This document shows, in pieces, positions 17,313-28,425 of a stretch of DNA of 64,000 nt; positions within the stretch are counted from its first letter, which is position 1; each line of letters begins with the position of its first letter. The stretch is from Jacaranda mimosifolia (Eukaryota > Streptophyta > Magnoliopsida > Lamiales > Bignoniaceae): assembly GCA_018894105.1 (NCBI GenBank), contig CM032123.1:23103744-23167743 (forward strand). Reading direction: 5' to 3'. Position numbers and translations under genes: made by a program. The notes beneath the pieces are model-generated. The model did not search any database. It had not been told where the DNA came from and saw only the letters and a list, made by a program, of their open reading frames with translations.

Positions 17313-18292
17313 ATTATTTGAAAATAATATTAATCATATTAATGATGAGTTTGCAGGACTGGATGCCCAAGAAATGCTTAAACATGATTTATACACTTTG
17401 TATACACCATAAATCAGATCATATTCTTAAAATTCAGTTACAAACAACTAATGTACACTATATCTTATATGAATTTTATAATTATTAAATTCAAATAATT
17501 GATAATTGAAATATATAATTAAAACAACAAATGAAGTATAAATTGATAATATTCAAGTACGAAAAAACTTACATTAGAGGTTTTTATAAAAGAAGAGATA
17601 GATTGTGGGTGAATTGAGTACATCAAAATTAGACCTAAAATAATTAAAACCAAGATAAAACAAGAAACAAACAAAGAAATGTATGAAAATTCTTTCAGTA
17701 TTTCAATACAGAATAATAGAAAAGAAAATTATAAAACTTACCTTATAAACTATGCAATTGAAGAGTGAAAATACGAACCCTTCTAGCTTGGGCAACACAA
17801 CAAACGATGAAAAATTAGTTCAAAAAAAAGAAAGGGAAGAGAGAATTAAAGGCCAGTTGCTACAGCACCAGCGGGAAGAAGGCAAAGATCTACCTGAGAG
17901 AGTGAGAATGGGTCTTCAAGATGAAGGGAAAAGGAAGGAAAAACGTGAAGGGGGAATTATTTTGAAGAAATGTGTTTTGTGAGTAGTTGAATGGAGTGTC
18001 TCTTGGCATTTTTAAGTTAAGTTGGGTTATTTTTGTTCTTTTAACTAAATTGGGGAGTTGACTCACACAAAAAAAAAAGAAAAAGAAAAACCAAAAAATA
18101 TTGATGGAGAGTGGAAACAAACAAAATTTAAATGGGACCGATTGTTAAATTGAAAATAGGTTTGGCTGCTTTTCCCTCATTAACCCTTGACTTTGATTAA
18201 GCTGTAATTCTTTCTGTCTAATTCTTTAATGTCTTCACTCTGAAGCACAACCTTTGCAACCGGGGACCTATCTCTCTTCTCTCTCCCTTTTG
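17313..18292. promoter_or_regulatory. Upstream region of the PPR gene
   Basis: AT-rich sequence precedes the PPR start. A lysine/glutamate-rich frame at 17752-17982 is low complexity and unsupported. The last 60 bases ('ctctcttctctctcccttttg') are pyrimidine-rich, like plant 5' untranslated leaders. No convincing TATA box could be picked. Confidence 0.4.
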
Positions 18293-18298
18293 ATGTAA
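18293..18298 (+). promoter_or_regulatory. AUG-stop element (ATGTAA) overlapping the PPR start codon
   Basis: The leader reads ATGTAATG. A minimal upstream ORF, ATG then TAA, shares its final A with the main ATG at 18298. The first ATG has a poor context (T at -3, T at +4); the main ATG has G at -3 and G at +4. An AUGUAA element is known to stall ribosomes in the leader of plant NIP5;1 in a boron-dependent way. Here termination and re-initiation, or leaky scanning, could set PPR output. It matters only if transcripts include these bases, which is likely given the adjacency. Confidence 0.55.
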
Positions 18299-21200
18299 TG
18301 GGCAGCTTCACACTGGAGTATTTTCAATTGGGTCGTCGTCAAGACCCTGAAATTTCCACCTTTCTTTCCACTCCACGCACACTAAGAATCACCTGTGGTC
18401 TAAGAAATGGACCCAGAAAACCTATGTGGAGGGGCAGAGTACTCTCAACTGAGGCCATTCAAGCAGTCCAATCCTTGAAATTGACGCAAAATTCCTCTTC
18501 TAAATTGGACCAAGTTTTTAGCAATAAACTCAGTAGGCTTTTGAAGGCTGATTTATTGGATACATTGGCCGAGTTGCAGAGGCAAAATGAAATGGATTTA
18601 GCCCTCAAGGTATAGTTGTAGTTGCTTTGGACTTATGCTTGCATTTTCTTTATGTAATCCATAATTTGGTCGTTGCATGCATCTTGCAGTAGAAATATAG
18701 TTTGTCTTCAATCTTTTGGTTTTTTTATAAGTTCGGATTGAACTAAGAGAAATTTGTTATGAATTCACAACCAGAATTTGCTTTTGGCCTTTCTTTTTAT
18801 TTTATTAAGAAAGGGAATAAGGCTAATAATTGAAAAGGTTGGCCTTGAATCCATAAACGTGTAGTTTATTAGATCAACTGAATGCGAGCGGGTGATTCCT
18901 TTCCTATCCTTTTTGGGAGAGTGGCTGAATGGCTAGCAATGCTTGAATAGGATTGGCGAAAGAGATTTTTCTAAGGTTTGTTAAATTGGACTTGAAACCA
19001 GGTTTAGCCTTAACTGGGATTGGGTTCTCCCACACCCAACCAACGTCTGTTAGTGAAGTGGCTTCCTGAAGGTAGGGAAGAATTTCGGGTGCTTGACAAT
19101 GATTGAAGAATAAGTTTGAGCTGGTAACAGTACCACTCTGGGCTTTCTTCAGCCTCTAGTCTAATTCACGAGAAAGTGAGTAAGAAGTCTGTGTTGCTGT
19201 GTAAATGGTATGTTTGGTGTGTAACTTTGTGAAATTCTACCATTTTAGAATTTCCCATACATTGTATCCCCCCTTTGCCCAGGACAATATAACAATCTTC
19301 CAAGGTGAGCTGCTGAATCAGCTGGATTCACTTTATGAAGAGAACAAGACTGGTATTTCTCCTCATAAAGGAATTGCGGTCATTAGCCTATCTATACTAA
19401 GCCTTGCTGTGGGTTTCTTCTTGTCTCATTTATTGATAAATCCAATTGTGAATATTTGCCCTGACCCTTGAATTCTTGATTTAGAAGTCTAATAACTATG
19501 ATACACATTGTTGTAACAGTTTTAGTTGTTTGGGAGGACTATTTTATGATTGCCATCTAGGTTTTGTTCAGTGCCTTTTGCAGTCAAGCTCAAGCTTGAG
19601 CACAGCTAATGGAGACACATTCCATTAATTTGTTATCCTAAATTAGATTCATATCCTATGTGATTCTTTGGCAATTAATATGGTCAATTCAACTAAGCCA
19701 TATGATAAATAAGTCAAACTGAACATGTAGTTTCTATAGAAAATAAAGGTATTTTCTCCATATCATTTTGATCAAATAATGGACCTTTGGCCTAACTCAC
19801 CCCAAAAGCTAGGTTGAGTTAGGCCCAAGGTCCATTCTTTAACATGGTATCAGAGTCACCCATTCCCAATGTTAAGTTACACAGTGTTGTTGAGCCACCT
19901 ATTTCATGTTATTCCACGCTCCAGATGTTCATTCCTGGGTGTGCGCGGGGTGTGTTAATGTCTCACATCGGTGAAATAAATAAATTGTGGTCTCTATATA
20001 TGATCTTAGGCAATCATCACCTCTTGAGCTAGCTTTTGGGGTTGAGTTAGCCCAAGATCCATTCTTTAACATGTTACAAAATAGAGAATATTTTCATTGA
20101 TTATGAGTTCTGATACAAAGGATATATATATACAATGCAAATGGACTAAGGAAATAGGCTAAATCAAATCCTTAAAAATATGTATAGTCAAATCCTTAAG
20201 ATTATGCACCTATACAACTATCATATATACACCAAATATACAGTCTCACTCTCCCTCAAGCTGGAGCATAGATATTAATCATGCCCAGCTTGTTACAGAT
20301 ATAATCATCCCGAGTCCCATTCAAGCCTTTAGTGAAGATATCTCCTAGTTGATCGCTTGTTCTGACATGTCCAATGAATATGAGATTTTCTTGAATATTT
20401 TCACGAACAAAGTGACAGTAAATCTCAATATGTTTAGTTCATTCATGAAACACTGGATTAAAGGCAATATGAAGAGCTCTTGATTATCACACCATAACTT
20501 TGCAGGTGTAGATGCTTAAACCCAATTTTAGTTAAAAGTTGGTGGATCCACATGACTTCACATACTGACTGTGTCATAGCTCTATATTCGGATTCTGCAC
20601 TTGACCTAGAGACTACATTTTGTTTCTTACTCTTCCAAGATACCAAGTTTCCTCCAACAAAAATACAATATCATGTAGTGGATCTTCTATCAACTCAGGA
20701 TCCTGCCCAATCTACATCTGGGAAGCATTTAATATTAGTGTGCTCATGATTCTTATAAAGTATTCCACGACCTGGAGCATAGTTGTCAGGAGCGCGAAGC
20801 GCAACAAGGCGCAAAGGTCCCTGGGAGCTATAGCGCATAGCACAGTGCATAGCGTGCGCTTTATTAAAATGGAGCGCATAATAAATACATATATAAATAT
20901 ATAAATATATATAATAACATATACCTAAAATACCAATATATTTCCCCTATTGTGAAGGATAAACAACTAAAAAGTTCATTTCAATATTTTTCCTTAAAAG
21001 AAAAAAAAACCCACCTGTCACACGAAGAGAAGGAGAAGAAAAGGAAAAGAAAAGTATAAGAAAGTCATAGATAAGAGGTAAAAATAGATGTACAAAGTCC
21101 AACATCCTGGGAGAAGAAGATGAAAGGACACAAGGAAACGAAGATGAAAGGAAAAAGAAAAGAAAGTAAAAAAAAGGACGGGAGAAGAGGATGAAAGAAG

Positions 21201-24200
21201 CGTTCCATTAGAGAAGAAGAGGGAAGGAAGAAAACAAGAATTGAAGATAACAGAAAAAGAATAAAAGCAGTGAAAGGTGGAAGAAAAGGAACAAACATAA
21301 CCTGGGGTTGATCGGTCCAATGGAGAAAAAGAACAAATTTTATGCTACTTGAAGGGTGCTCTAGGTCCTGGAGCACCCTTCAAGTAGCATAAAATTTGTT
21401 CTAAAGCTGCCCAATGATTGACCGTAGGAGAGGCCATAAATTGACAGACAACACTGACAAAGTAGGCAATATCTGGATGAGTCACTGTGAGATAATTCAA
21501 TTTCCCAACTAGCCTTCTATATTTTTCACGATCATCAAATAAGTTACCATCTCTGTTCAGTTCAGTTGTAGGTTAGGAGTCATAGGCATACTGCATCGCT
21601 TGGCTCCTAATTTTCCTTTTTCAGTTAATAAGTCAAGCACATACTTCTTCTATGACAAGAAAATGCCTCTCCTTTTCCTTATAACCTCAACACCCAAGAA
21701 ATACTTTAATTCTTCCAAATCTTTTGTGTGAAACTGATTGTGCAAACAAGATTTGAGAGATGAGGTTCCTTCTGTATCACTCCCAGTAATAACAATATCA
21801 TCTACATAAACAGCAAGGAGGATTACACTAGAATTAGATTGTCTGTAGAATACTGAGTGATCACACTTGCTCTTCTTCATTCCAAATGTCTGAATAGCTT
21901 CACTAAATTTTCCAAACCAGGCACGCAGACTCTGCTTTAATCCATACAAGGATTTTCTAAGATAGGAGACTTTCCCATACTCCCCCTAATCAACAAACCC
22001 TGGTGGTTGCTCAATGTAAACTTCCTCGTGAAGGTCACCATGTAAAAAGGCATTTTTGATGTCCAACTGGTGTAAAGGCTACTCATAAGTGGCAGCTATG
22101 GAAACGAAGAGCCGTACAGAGATCAATTTAGCAACTGGACAGAATGTGTCAAAATAATAGACTCCAAAGGTTTGAGCGTAGCCTTTGGCTACAAGCTTGG
22201 CTTTAAGTTGGGCAACAGATCCATCAGGATTGAATTCAACAACAAACACCCATTTGCAACCAATGGCCTTCTTCCCTGTTGGCAAATGTACTAAATCCCA
22301 AGTACCATTTTCATCTAAGGCATTCATCTCTTCCATCATTGCATTATGCCAGCCAGGATGAGATAATGCCTCTTTGACAGTCTTATGAATAGTTACAGAA
22401 TCAAGTGATGCAACAAAAGAGCAAGAAGAAGGTGATAAATGGTTATAGGAAACAAAAGAAGAGATTGGATAAGTGCATTGTCGTTTACCTTTGTGAAGAG
22501 CAATTGGGAGATCAAGATCAGAGCCTGTATGGACAAGATCTAATGGCGGAGCGGTTGATGTAGGACATGATTCAGTATCCTCTTGTCTTTGTCCAATAGT
22601 AACCTATCTTCTTGAGTATGTCCTAACAATAGGAGGCTTATCTGGAATGGGCATAGGAACGGGAGGCTCACAACTAGCTGATGAAGTAGTAACAGTATAT
22701 ATTAACAAATCATCATCTTCTTCCTGATTAACATAAGTAAAAGAACCAGAAAAGAAAGGTTTGTTCTAAAAAAAAGTAACACCAATGGAAACCAGATATC
22801 TGTTAAGATTAGGACAAAAACAACGATACCCTCTCTGAAGACGAGAATATCTTAGGAAGACACATTTTAAGGATTTGGGATCTAATTTAGTGACTTGAGG
22901 TAGAACATCTCGAATAAAACACGTACTGCCAAAGATTTTGGGTTCCACAGGAAACACAAGTTTATTAGGAAAAAGAATATGATATGGAATCTCACCATTA
23001 AGGACTGAGGAAGGCTTGCGATTGATGAGAAAACAAGCGGCAGAAACCGTGTTTGCCTAGAAATTTTGGGAACTTGCATTTGGAATAGAAGGGCCCTAGC
23101 TGTTTCAAGAAGGTGTCTATTTTTTCGTTCTGCTACACCATTTTGAGAAGGTGTATCAACACATGATGTTTGGTGAATGATCCCATTCTTAATCATGTAA
23201 GATTGGAATGTGTCTGAAAGAAATTCTTTGGCATTATCACTCCTAAGATATGGACAGAAACATTAAACTGAGTTTTTATTTCAGCACAAAAAAGCACAAA
23301 AATGTGAGAACAATTCAAAACAATTTTTCATTAAAAATAACAATTCAAAACGATTTTTCATTAAAAATAACAATTCAAAACGATTTTTCATTAAAAATAA
23401 CTAAGTCACACGAGAGTAGTCATCAACACAAGACACAAAATACTAGAAACCAATTTTAGAAGTAACAGAACATGGTCCTCAAACATCAGAATGTACTATT
23501 TCAAAAGGGCAACTTGCCCTCTTATTGACTCTAGGATGTAATGGAAGGCGATGGTGTTTAGCAAACTGACAAGACTCACAATCTAAAGAGGAAATACTAG
23601 AAATTTTTGGACAAAGCTTCTTCAAAACAGATAGAGAGGGATGCTCCAACCGACAATGAGCTTCGCACGGAGTGGAAATACTTGGACATGCAATGGCTTT
23701 AGGCACTTGAGTATCCAAAACATAGAGGTCTCTCGATTCATGTCCTTTACCAATAATCCGCTTTGTCATAAGATCCTGAAAGAGACAATAAGTAGGAAAG
23801 AATGAGATGCTACAATTAGGATCACGGGTAAGTTTGCTTACTGAAATCAAATTGAAAGAGAATTTGGGTAAACTTAGAACAGAGTTCAAGGAAATGTATG
23901 GAGTGGGATTAGCAGTGCTAGAACCAAGAATATAATAATGCGAACCATTTGCTAACACAATAGGTGAAGATGATGTACATGATTGAAATGTGGAAAGAGT
24001 ACTAGAATTACATGTGATGTGGTTTGTTGTACCAGAGTCAATAAACCATTTGGATGACGAAGAAAGAAGGCATGTATTTGCTTTACATGTCTCGGCAAAT
24101 GCCGTGACAGGAGTAGAGGAAGCCTTCAATGATTCCTTGTACTAGGTAAATTTGGCAAACTCGTCGACAGACACCAAAATTGATTTCTCAAGATCAGCAT

Positions 24201-27200
24201 TTGTGAGAGCAACATTAGCAAATTGGTTGCGTTGATTCTTATTTTGTAGCTTCTTACAAAATCACATTGTGTGCCTAGGTTCATGACCATAATAGCAAAC
24301 AACTGTCCCTGAATCTCGAGTATCAGAATTTCTGCTAGATCCCCCTCCTCCTTTACCATTTTTAGTCCCATTGGTCCAACTGATTAATGCACTATTAGGC
24401 TGTTGTGGAGAGGTAATCTCAGTGCAGAGTATTCTAGTGAAAACATCTTGAAGAGATGGGATCTCAAAATTGGAAAGGATTTGTGCCTTTGCTGCATCAA
24501 ACTCAGAAAGAAGACTAGCAAGAAAGCTCATTACAACTATTTGTTCCCTCTGAGCCTGTTGGACTTTTATATCTGTATTAAAAGGCATCAAAGAATTTAA
24601 CTCTTCATAAGTATGATTAAAGTCCATAAAATAGGCCGTAATGGTTCTGTCTTCCTTATCAGCATGATGAAATGCTTTGCAAACTTCAAACATTCTTGAC
24701 ACATTTCCTTTACCAGAGTATAAAAATTCAAGGTAATTCATCAGCTCTTTAACAAATTCACAATGACTAACTAGGCAAGTTACCTCACTACTAATTGAAT
24801 TCAAAATTTGCAATAGCAACTGAGCATCATCTCTAAGCTATGTCTGCTTATCTTTATCATCTTTAGGTGGTTCTCAAGTAAGATGATCATCCTTATCTAT
24901 GCTTCTCAAATAAACCCGAACAGTTTTACTCCAATCCAAATAATTAGACCCAATAAGTTTATTTTCAGTAATTCGGGATGCTATCGGGATAACATCAGCA
25001 ACTACCATTTTGTTTTCACTCATTATATGTTTAAATAGAGTCTAAATGCCCAAACTCAAAACATAAGGTACCCAATCTAATAGCCTCAAAGAAAATCAGA
25101 AACCGAAATAGAGAGAGAGGAACAAAAGCAACTTGAAATATGAAAGGTCCCGAGAACAGCACTCAACCACCCCAGCTGAAGTCAAGAGAAGACCGGAAAG
25201 AAGGATTCGACGCCAGAAAAACAAACCGCCTGCCAACTACAGGTCACACGTGCTTCCATGCGCCCGCACGTGAGAAAGGGTTCCACTGCAAGAGTGGCGC
25301 ATGAGGCCCACTCGTGAGGTTTCCGGCTGCCGGAAAATAGGAATATGCCGATCTTGATGTTCCGACACTATTCCAAGTGGTGGTGAGATCAAACAAACAC
25401 CGTGAGAAGGCACCCAAAAAAAAAAAAAAAAATTAACCAAACTGTCAGGAAGAATGAATAGAACAGCTGGAAAATGAACTAAGTCTGGTATGGCTTTGGT
25501 ACCATGTTACAAAACAGAGAATATTTTCATTGATGATGAGTTCTGATACAAAGGATATATATATACACACAATGCAAATGGACTAACTAAGGAAATAGGC
25601 TAAATCAAATCCCTAAAAATATGTATAATCAAATCCCTAAGATTATGCACCTATACAGCTATCATATATACACCAAATATACAGTCTGACATGCTGGATG
25701 TTTTATGTTTTGGACCTCTAGTCTATCTTGTCCAAATTAAAGATTAGAGTTCCATATAGAGTAATACTTTCGAGGTGACATGAAAAAAGAGAACAGAGTT
25801 TGTCTTTTTAAATATATCATTTTAGAAATGATGTTTTTATCTCCTGGATCCATGCATCTCCTTGTGTATATATCTTCAAATTTTGAGAGAAATTGAGAAA
25901 ATTGTGATTCTGTATTTCATTCTAAAAATTGTGACTATTTATCTATATGCTCCTTGTTTGAAGCTAAAAAAAGTTAATTTACCTGTTGTGTGGTCAAGTT
26001 CCTGATATTGGGGCTGATATTAGATTTGTGCTTTCTTCTTTATTTCTTTTTGAAATTTATGACAAATCTATTTGCAAGCACTTATTTGTAGCAGTAATGT
26101 TATTATGCTTACAGTGATTCATGTGCCTCACAGGATGAAACCAATAATTTGCCAATGAATAATTTGGATGGTATCAAAAGAAAACCCCCCTTTTGAGCCT
26201 TACTTTCGAAATTTTGAGCTCAGTAGAGCGTAGCTGATCTGAGATTGTGTGATGCTAGCAGGCTGAATTTACTTGCAGCCTGGTCTTATTTTGCATTATG
26301 TTCTGGAACATACTTCTTTTTGGCTAACCAGTTTGAGACAAATTAGTAATTGAGCAACTTAATTGATTTTCCTAAACATTTGAATCTTTTCCTCAAAGTA
26401 CTATTACTGTCATTGACAAACGATCCTTGTATTGTCATGATCAAGAGTAACAAAACTAAATGAATATTCTTTCCAAAGTTGAATGAATTGACTAGTACAT
26501 ATTTATTTGTCTATCTTATGCAATTAGCAATAAAATATCTAACATATATATATATATATATATATTACTTTTTGTAACAGAATGTTCTGAGGCTTGTCAA
26601 TCCTCATTATCTACTGAACTGCCATAAACTTTTTAGGTGAATACCTAAACACTAAACAAAGAGCTGACCTATATCTTGACTAATCTAATTTGGTAGTTGT
26701 TTAGCAGATATATTGGTTTGCTGTGTTGACCTAAATGCAGCAGCTTACTATTTGCTTGATGGAGGAAGCTATAATCGCTGATTTTCCTGTTTCAACCTGC
26801 TCTTTTTTCCTCCATCATATCATGATGTTCTTTATATTTACATCTCATTGTGCACTGATCTCCACATATAATGTTTCCTTCTATTAAGTTATTCTTATCT
26901 GCCTCTTTATTTTCATTTAGTTTATTTGAATGTGCTTTTATCTGAAACTCATCAGGTTTCAGGTGTTTAATTTTGTGAGGAAAGAGCTGTGGTATGCGCC
27001 AGATCTATCTCTATTCAACGACATGATATTGATGTTGGGGAAGAACAAAATGATTGAGATGGTTGAACAACTCTTCTTAGAAATGAGGAACGAAGGCCTG
27101 GAACTTAATGCCAGGACCTATACTGAACTGATTGGAGCATATTTCAAAGTTGGCATGGTGAAGAAAGCAATGGAAACATATGAGCTGATGAAGGCTTCAG

Positions 27201-28425
27201 GCTGTGTCCCAGATAAGTTAACATTGACAATTTTAATAAGAAATCTTGAGAAGGCTGGCGAGGAAGCTCTTTCTGAAACAATAAAGAAAGAATGCGCTGA
27301 GTATTTTGATTACCCTGAGAAATTTCTTGAAGAAGTTGAAAGGACATTTGTGAGTACTCACAGTCTTCTTTCACAACTTTTCAAGTTGCCCTTTTTTCCC
27401 ATTTTTAGTTACTAATTCTATTGAAAATGATGTTATGGTTAACCACGACCCCAAACTAAATTACTAAGGTAGTAAGGTTCTAGTTTCTTGTAATTCGTTT
27501 GCAATTATGTAATAATAGACTTATTTGGAATCCAACAATTGGAAGTTCCATCCCTTAGTTTAATAAGAGTCTTGGACTTGGAATCTTTACGTTGTTCCAA
27601 GTGATGGTTCAATAGAATCTCCTTCTGCAGCACAATCCCCTGATGGTTTAATTAGTGAATATTCACCTATTCACCTGTCCCCAGTTCTGTAATTGATCGA
27701 AAAAATTGAGATGCATCTATTGCTACTTGTAGGAAGGCTGTCAGTTGAGCTCGTGCATATGTAGATGGAGGTTTCCGGTTAGGCCCCCATAAGCTATATC
27801 AGGATGAGAGTTTCCAACACTCCGTGACATTGTAGGTTAGAGAACAGTCCTCTTTTGGCAGAGGCACAGCTGTTAATAATTGGTAAATCTGTGAAATTGT
27901 TTAATAAATTCTGGACCTTATTTGAAGTCCTATTCTGATATTTGATACCTTTTGGAAATAAAATTATCATCCATTGTATTGAATGTTAGAGGGTTCTAAG
28001 AAGTTTAGATATAATTTTTTTCCATTGAAGCAGATAGTGTAGTACATTTGCTACTTTCAATCCCGTTGCACTTTATGAATTTAAAGAGGCTTAAATATGA
28101 ATATACGCTCACACAGGATTTTAGAGTAAGTTTGTCAATATTAGAACATTGAGAGAAAGTAATTGCTGGGGCTTCAATCATAGGTAGCGTACATGTTTTC
28201 TACCTTTTCTTTAGTTGTTTATTTACTAAATGTAGTCGGTAGTAATGTGAGTAAATTATTTTTGTTTGTGTGCTAGCTGCTGGTATCAGATTGTAACGTA
28301 GGTGAATCTATCTCTCGTCTGCCTCTCAATTTCCAACTTTGATGCAAAAATGTCAATAACTGCTTAATGAGAATCCAATGTTTGTTCTTTTGCAGCGGAA
28401 GCGGAAGTCTGTAATCATCATTTGA
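18298..28425 (+). CDS. THA8-like pentatricopeptide repeat (PPR) protein, three coding exons
   Basis: Coding exons are 18298-18609, 26963-27349 and 28396-28425, giving 242 codons plus stop (TGA 28423-28425). Junctions are AAG|gtatag, tttcag|GTG, TTT|gtgagt and ttgcag|CGG, all in phase 0. Residues 1-50 are basic and Ser/Thr-rich with few acids, as in organelle transit peptides. Residues 51-104 carry [18 protein letters not shown] and [18 protein letters not shown], typical of THA8-like proteins. Three PPR motifs follow at about 117-150, 151-186 and 187-220 ([58 protein letters not shown]). The short basic tail RKRKSVIII fits the family. THA8 itself acts in chloroplast group II intron splicing; the exact RNA target here is unknown. 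The 8,353-bp first intron is swollen by transposons. If intron 2 is retained, the frame stops at 27413-27415. Confidence 0.92.
18610..19779. other. PPR intron 1, 5' part, with a candidate alternative exon
   Basis: Apart from the open segment at 19283-19471 described separately, this is unique AT-rich intron sequence. No transposon ends were recognised before the TRIM that begins near 19780. Confidence 0.5.
19283..19471 (+). CDS. Candidate alternative terminal exon encoding a membrane anchor
   Basis: After a strong acceptor ('tatccccccctttgcccag') an open frame runs 62 codons to a TGA. It is in phase 0 with exon 1, so splicing would join ALK to [13 protein letters not shown]. It encodes a polar stretch ([13 protein letters not shown]) and then a hydrophobic span, [20 protein letters not shown], which looks like one transmembrane helix, and a short tail. 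The product would keep the N-terminal region but lose every PPR motif. An internal CAAG|GTGAGC (donor at 19305) could instead make a 22-nt exon that breaks the frame. I do not recognise the family; it might be an unrelated relic. Confidence 0.35.
   Translation, partial: DNITIFQGELLNQLDSLYEENKTGISPHKGIAVISLSILSLAVGFFLSHLLINPIVNICPDP
19780..20071. mobile_element. TRIM-like miniature LTR element
   Basis: A 119-bp right LTR (19953-20071) begins TGTTAA and ends TTAACA. It contains 'gagctagcttttggggttgagtt', a wording common in plant TRIM LTRs. The left LTR is internally deleted and ends 'ttctttaaca' at 19844, where an initiator-Met-type primer-binding site 'tggtatcagag' starts. The internal domain is about 108 bp and ends in the purine-rich 'gcgcggggtg'. 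No coding capacity exists. The next base begins the copia LTR. Confidence 0.75.
20072..20248 (-). repeat. Copia 3' LTR (left)
   Basis: The LTR starts tgttacaaaa, ends acagtctca, and is followed by the complement of a polypurine tract ('ctctccctcaagctgg'). It pairs with 25505-25689. Confidence 0.9.
20778..21365. mobile_element. hAT-like MITE inside the copia RNase H region, right end abnormal
   Basis: The left end 'catagttgtcaggagcgcgaagcgc' and the following GCGC-rich block match the MITE at 37072-37931, as does 'gcgtgcgctttattaaaat'. The flanks acctggag (20770-20777) and tcctggag (21366-21373) agree at 7 of 8 bases, which fits the 8-bp duplication of hAT elements. The expected right inverted repeat ('ttgacaactatg') is missing. 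Instead an inverted copy of adjoining copia DNA is present, making the palindrome at 21330-21402. Confidence 0.75.
21330..21402. repeat. 32-bp perfect inverted repeat with a 9-base loop
   Basis: Arm 21330-21361 is the exact reverse complement of arm 21371-21402; the loop is taggtcctg. The right arm is native copia sequence encoding part of the 'LRYLKGAPG' stretch, and the left arm is an inverted copy at the MITE edge. Confidence 0.95.
22401..24128 (-). pseudogene. Copia protease and integrase (broken)
   Basis: From right to left the frame reads [14 protein letters not shown] (protease active site D-S-G), then a GAG-pre-integrase region with [17 protein letters not shown] and [17 protein letters not shown], which carries the HHCC-type zinc site. 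The integrase core continues with a [12 protein letters not shown] block, '[16 protein letters not shown]', and the C-terminal [16 protein letters not shown] 30-bp segment in the core is present three times (23311-23400). A one-base loss near 23250 shifts the frame at the second catalytic Asp region. Another frameshift follows VPK near 23060. Between 22400 and 22740 only linker is present. Confidence 0.88.
24126..25023 (-). pseudogene. Copia gag (broken)
   Basis: The ATG is at 25023-25021 ([17 protein letters not shown]). A UBN2-like gag body follows ([39 protein letters not shown]). The zinc-knuckle stretch reads [11 protein letters not shown], then TGA, then FCKKLQ, so one knuckle cysteine appears absent and a stop interrupts it. 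Further stops occur after DDHLT, after KDKQT and after DEFAKFT. The product would coat the element RNA if intact. Confidence 0.85.
25024..25504 (-). other. Copia 5' leader with primer-binding site
   Basis: This is untranslated leader between LTR and gag. Beside the LTR the minus strand reads TGGTACCAAAGCCATACCAG, close to the initiator-Met tRNA binding site. A poly-A run occurs at about 25415-25431. Confidence 0.7.
25505..25689 (-). repeat. Copia 5' LTR (right)
   Basis: The LTR starts tgttacaaaacagag and ends near acagtctga or acagtctgaca. It carries extra 'acac' and 'aact' compared with the left LTR. Confidence 0.88.
25690..26962. other. PPR intron 1, 3' part
   Basis: Unique AT-rich intron DNA with a (TA)n tract at about 26545-26566. 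It ends in the acceptor 'caggtttcag' before exon 2. No further element was recognised. Confidence 0.6.

Larger units (their letters stand above)
20457..22400 (-). pseudogene. Copia reverse transcriptase and RNase H (broken)
   Basis: The RT N-terminal part is at 22339-22079 ([26 protein letters not shown]). The palm follows at 21949-21650 with YVDD at 21808-21797 and [10 protein letters not shown]. RNase H pieces at 20760-20457 contain [20 protein letters not shown]. In-frame stops separate these, and a MITE (20778-21365) splits the region right after 'LKGAPG'. In an intact element this part copies the RNA into cDNA and removes the RNA strand. Confidence 0.9.
20072..25689 (-). mobile_element. 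Ty1/copia retrotransposon in PPR intron 1 (decayed)
   Basis: Two LTRs of about 177-185 bp bound a minus-strand element of 5.6 kb. Order from right to left is LTR, PBS-like TGGTACCAAAGCCA, gag, protease, integrase, reverse transcriptase, RNase H, polypurine TTGAGGGAGAG, LTR. The LTRs differ at about six bases plus two 4-bp indels, which suggests an insertion on the order of a million years under common plant rates (inference). Stops in gag, frameshifts in integrase and a MITE in RNase H make it non-autonomous. It lies antisense to the host gene and is presumably spliced out with the intron. The target duplication is unclear: left flank taaca, right flank tgaca. Confidence 0.93.

Noticed and set aside
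17752..17982. A 76-codon Lys/Glu-rich frame upstream of the PPR gene.
   Set aside because: Purine-rich low complexity with no splice or domain support.
21018..21376. Phe/Ser-rich minus-strand frames of about 100 codons.
   Set aside because: They read through the purine-rich interior of the MITE in copia; no domain is present.
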